DNA of 64,000 nucleotides from Ruminococcus sp. Its GTDB lineage: Bacteria; Bacillota; Clostridia; Oscillospirales; Acutalibacteraceae. The stretch covers positions 1 through 64,000 of the forward strand of contig JALELS010000009.1 of the NCBI GenBank assembly GCA_022768065.1, written 5' to 3'. Each line of letters starts with the position of its first letter. Position 1 is the first letter of the stretch. The notes beneath the pieces were generated by a model. The model was not told the origin of the DNA. It saw nothing but the letters and a program-made list of their open reading frames with translations, and made no database searches. Shown piece after piece: positions 60,493 to 64,000 of the stretch. The position numbers and the translations under genes are program-made.

Positions 60493-61014
60493 TTGAAAAA
60501 ACATACGATAGTTATAATTGTTCTCATAGCTGCCGCAATTTTTGTCGGTGTGTTTGTGCTTATTCCTCAGATGGCGTCTCTGTCGGACTACGGCAAAGAC
60601 GGGGAGGCGGTATTTACCGTAACCGATATCGAAACGGCGGATTATCCGGGCGACGGAACCGTTGACCGCTTCGTCTCTTCATCTAAGGAAAAGAATGATA
60701 TTATCGAAAATAAGGAAGACTATGTGTTTTTGACCGTGTACGGTGAGGTCGAAAATACGAGCGATAAAATGATTAACAGTATAGAAATCGAGTACTTGTC
60801 GCTTGCACAGGACTACGACGATGTGTATTTTGAAAAACATATGCCCGACGAATATTACCGCGATTTTTCGGTGCTCTCGGGCAAATCGCAAAACTACGAG
60901 TTCAGCGCAGCGGTATCAAAGAGTTCGTATGAAAAAATGATTGCCGACGGAGCGCTCTCTGCGGACAATGTGTTTGTAACGGTGTCCTGCAAAACCGAAA
61001 ACACCGCAAGATAA
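60493..61014 (+). CDS. Hypothetical membrane-anchored protein
   Basis: TTG start after SD AAAGGGG; N-terminal TM. Confidence 0.65.
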   Translation: MKKHTIVIIVLIAAAIFVGVFVLIPQMASLSDYGKDGEAVFTVTDIETADYPGDGTVDRFVSSSKEKNDIIENKEDYVFLTVYGEVENTSDKMINSIEIEYLSLAQDYDDVYFEKHMPDEYYRDFSVLSGKSQNYEFSAAVSKSSYEKMIADGALSADNVFVTVSCKTENTAR

Positions 61015-61020
61015 TTAAAA

Positions 61021-61058
61021 CGGAGTTGTGAACATAAGCTTCACAACTCCGTTTTTCT
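61021..61058. terminator. Bidirectional terminator
   Basis: ACGGAGTTGTGAA-CATAAGC-TTCACAACTCCGTTTTT. Confidence 0.8.
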
Positions 61059-61404
61059 ACCCGATAACTTCAATATCCTTTATCCGCATTTCGTCGCCGG
61101 TGACAAGATATGTATTGTCACTGCCGCAGTGCGGACATTTTTTTGCGTATTCGGTGGTCTTATATGTTTTTTTACAGTCGCGACAGTAGGAGAGACCCTC
61201 AAGAATAATCATTTCAAGCTCGGTGTCTTTCATATAATCCGTTTTTTTCTTTGCCCACTCAAAGCAGTCCGAAAAATATGACGGAACAATCGATGAAACC
61301 TCGCCTATTTCAAGAGTCAGCTTGGTGACCTTTTTTACGTTGTTTTCCTTGGCAATCTCTTCTACTCTGTCTATGACATTCAGAACTATACCGAGTTCGT
61401 GCAT
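61057..61404 (-). CDS. hypA: Hydrogenase nickel incorporation protein HypA
   Basis: 'MHELGIVLNVIDRVEEIAKENNVKKVTKLTLEIGEVS', two CxxC motifs. Confidence 0.93.
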   Translation of the reverse strand: MHELGIVLNVIDRVEEIAKENNVKKVTKLTLEIGEVSSIVPSYFSDCFEWAKKKTDYMKDTELEMIILEGLSYCRDCKKTYKTTEYAKKCPHCGSDNTYLVTGDEMRIKDIEVIG

Positions 61405-61407
61405 GGC

Positions 61408-64000
61408 TTAGCCCTTGTCGCTGTGCGCTTTTTTGTAGGCTATGCGCTTCTTTTTAAGCTCTTTCGCCTCATCCGAGCCAAGATGCCCGAGTATTTTAAA
61501 CGCACGTTTTGCGGAGTAGCCCATAAGTCCGCCGACCTTCTTTTCGGCAACTCTCATATCGGTGCATTTCGGATTATCGCGTACAAGATGTATTGCGTCA
61601 AATTCACACTTCGTGGTGCAAAGACCGCAGCCTATACACTTGTGCGGGTCAACATACGATGCGCCGCATCCGAGACAGCGGCCGGTTTCTGTTTTAACCT
61701 GCTCCTCTGTCAAATCGAGATGTGCGTCTTTATAGGACAGCTTGTAGTCGATGCTTTCATCCATACCGGCTTCCTGACGTCCTGCCGTATCATAAGACGG
61801 ATATGTAAGGTCGTCCTTGTTGAGCGGTGTGAAATTGCGACGGTCACGGCCTATGGTCATTGAAGCGTCGGGGCGTACATGGCGATGTAAGCTCTCAGCC
61901 GCCTCGTGACCGGCTGCAATGGCATCTATTACAAAACGCGGACCGGTAAATACGTCGCCGCCCACGAATATGTCGGGATCGTCCGTCTCATATGTGAATT
62001 TGTCTGCAACCGGGTAATTGCCGTGCCAGAATTTCACCTTTGAGCCCTCAAGCAGGTTGCCCCATTCAATTGCCTGACCTATGGCAAAAACGATTTTGTC
62101 TGCCTTTATTTCAACAGTCTCGTTTTCGTCATATACGGGAGAGAATTTGCCTGTTTCAGGGTCTATCGTGCGAAGGCACTTTTTAAAGATGATGCCGGTA
62201 ACCTCTCCTTTGTCGTTTACGGTGACCTCCTTCGGGCCCCAAGATGGATTTATGCCGACATTTTCTTCTTCGGCCTCAAGTATTTCCTCGTTGCTCGCAG
62301 GCATGGTGTCGCGCGATTCAAGGCAGAACATCTTAACGTCCGTTGCGCCGAGACGGTGAGCATTGCGCGCGCAGTCTATCGCAACGTTACCGCCGCCGAC
62401 TACCACAACATTACCGGAGAATGAATCCTCGCGGTGTTCAAAGCAGTGGCGGAGATATTCTACGGCAATAGCGGTGCCCTTTGCGTCATCGTTTTTAACG
62501 CCGGGACGTTTGCCGCCCTGACAGCCTATGGCGATGTAAAATGCCTTGTAGCCCTGTTTTTTGAGCTCATCTATGGTGACGTCCTTGCCGACTTCAACGC
62601 CGCACTTGATTTCTGCACCGAGAGCCTTAATTATGTCGATTTCGGCAGCGATAACATCCTTTTCGAGCTTGTAGCTCGGAATACCGTATGTCATCATACC
62701 GCCGGGAATGGGATTTTTTTCAAATACCGTCGGCTTATAACCCATCTGAGCGAGATAATATGCGGCACTGAGTCCTGCGGGGCCGCCGCCGATGATGGCG
62801 ATTTTCTCGTCAAATGAACCGTGAACCGACTGTACCGTTTTTTCGGGAACATATCTGTCCTCGGCTTTAAGGTCGAGATCGGCTACAAATTTCTTTACTG
62901 CGTCAATTGATACCGGGTCGTCAATTTTTCCGCGTGTGCATTCGCTCTCGCAGCGCTTGTTGCAAATTCTGCCGCATACTGCCGGGAACGGGTTTTCGGT
63001 CTTTATCATAGCGAGTGCTTCGCGGTATTTGCCGTCTCTCGCAAGGCGAAGATAAGCCTGTACCGGAACGTGCGCCGGGCACGCAGCCTTACAGGGAGCG
63101 GAACCCGTGGGATATGTGTTAGACATACGCGCCGTATCGCGGTAGTTCTCATCCCATGCGTACGGACCCCAAATGTTGTTGTCCGGCAGGGGAGCGTGCT
63201 TATATTTGAAATCCGTGCCGTCCTTGTGGCAGAGCTTCTGACCGAGTTTTACGGCACCTGCAGGGCAAGTTTCAACGCACTTGCCGCACGCTACGCAGTT
63301 CTCTTTTGTAACCTTGGCGGTATAGGCACTTCGCGAAAGATAAGGTGTGTTAAACAGAAGCGATGTGCGAAGAGCGTTGCATATCTTAACATTGCAGTTG
63401 CATATATCAAATATCTTATTTTCACCGTCAATGTTGGTTATCTGGTGAACATAGCCGTTTTTTTCGGCAAGCTTGAGTATTTCAAGTGCACGTTCTTTTG
63501 TTATGTAGTGTGCTCTTCCGGTTTCAACGGTGTAATCCGCCATATCGCCGAGCTGTATGCACCAATCGTCAAAATCGTCTGTGCAGCCGTCGCCCAAAAC
63601 AGCGCGTGAAGCGCGGCAGGAGCAAATACCGGCAGAAATGTGACCCTCATATTTCTGAAGCCAGTATGAAATATGCTCAAGATCCACCGATTCGCTCTTG
63701 GCGTCTATGGCTTTTTCAACGGGAATAACGTGCATACCTATGCCGTCGCCTCCGGGAGGCACCATCTGAGTGATACCTGCAAGCGGAATAAACGTCATTC
63801 TCTCAAAGAATGAGGCAACAGCCGGATTTTTGGCTATTCTGTCAACGGAAGAGTTGAAAAGCTCAGCCGAACCGGGTACGTAAAAGGGTACGCGGTAACG
63901 TCTGATTCTCGGACGGTCTTTAAGCTCGTGATTGTGGTCGTAATTATCACCGTAGTCATATTCGAGAATGCCTATATACGACATCTCGTCAAGAAGCTTT
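61408..64000 (-). CDS. FAD-dependent oxidoreductase with 4Fe-4S domains (NADPH-glutamate synthase small-subunit-like), 5' end outside window
   Basis: 'KIAIIGGGPAGLSAAYYLAQMGYKPTVFEKNPIPGGMMTYGIPSYKL', 'CVACGKCVETCPAGAVKLG', 'CIGCGLCTTKCEFDAI'; frame open (KLLDEMSY...) to window edge. Confidence 0.9.
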   Translation of the reverse strand, partial: KLLDEMSYIGILEYDYGDNYDHNHELKDRPRIRRYRVPFYVPGSAELFNSSVDRIAKNPAVASFFERMTFIPLAGITQMVPPGGDGIGMHVIPVEKAIDAKSESVDLEHISYWLQKYEGHISAGICSCRASRAVLGDGCTDDFDDWCIQLGDMADYTVETGRAHYITKERALEILKLAEKNGYVHQITNIDGENKIFDICNCNVKICNALRTSLLFNTPYLSRSAYTAKVTKENCVACGKCVETCPAGAVKLGQKLCHKDGTDFKYKHAPLPDNNIWGPYAWDENYRDTARMSNTYPTGSAPCKAACPAHVPVQAYLRLARDGKYREALAMIKTENPFPAVCGRICNKRCESECTRGKIDDPVSIDAVKKFVADLDLKAEDRYVPEKTVQSVHGSFDEKIAIIGGGPAGLSAAYYLAQMGYKPTVFEKNPIPGGMMTYGIPSYKLEKDVIAAEIDIIKALGAEIKCGVEVGKDVTIDELKKQGYKAFYIAIGCQGGKRPGVKNDDAKGTAIAVEYLRHCFEHREDSFSGNVVVVGGGNVAIDCARNAHRLGATDVKMFCLESRDTMPASNEEILEAEEENVGINPSWGPKEVTVNDKGEVTGIIFKKCLRTIDPETGKFSPVYDENETVEIKADKIVFAIGQAIEWGNLLEGSKVKFWHGNYPVADKFTYETDDPDIFVGGDVFTGPRFVIDAIAAGHEAAESLHRHVRPDASMTIGRDRRNFTPLNKDDLTYPSYDTAGRQEAGMDESIDYKLSYKDAHLDLTEEQVKTETGRCLGCGASYVDPHKCIGCGLCTTKCEFDAIHLVRDNPKCTDMRVAEKKVGGLMGYSAKRAFKILGHLGSDEAKELKKKRIAYKKAHSDKG

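Overview
64-kb chromosomal window from an endospore-forming Firmicute (probably Clostridia; cotJABC and gerA operons, tmRNA, SRP RNA-dnaX-ybaB-recR-smpB). Most of it is ordinary: sialic-acid (nanA/nanE/nanK) and L-fucose catabolism, transporters, housekeeping genes. The most interesting locus is 1.55-3.94 kb, a rearranged type II CRISPR-Cas system. It has a minus-strand tracrRNA gene with promoter, anti-repeat and terminator. Beside it is a cas9 that keeps only RuvC-I, the bridge helix and the start of the REC lobe. That cas9 is joined in the middle of a codon run to the 3' half of a CRISPR repeat, so the rest of cas9, any cas1/cas2/csn2 and the leader are missing, and a 14-spacer array now lies directly behind the cas9 5' end. 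Other observations worth checking: an attenuator with mutually exclusive hairpins upstream of a MATE gene (49.55-49.73 kb), a second terminator-plus-uORF leader upstream of another MATE gene (4.45-4.62 kb), a PASTA protein whose kinase domain has lost its catalytic motifs, in-frame nonsense codons in a MATE gene and in a response regulator, a frameshifted small membrane-protein gene, and a hexanucleotide tract next to tmRNA. All calls come from reading the sequence and supplied ORFs; no database search was run.
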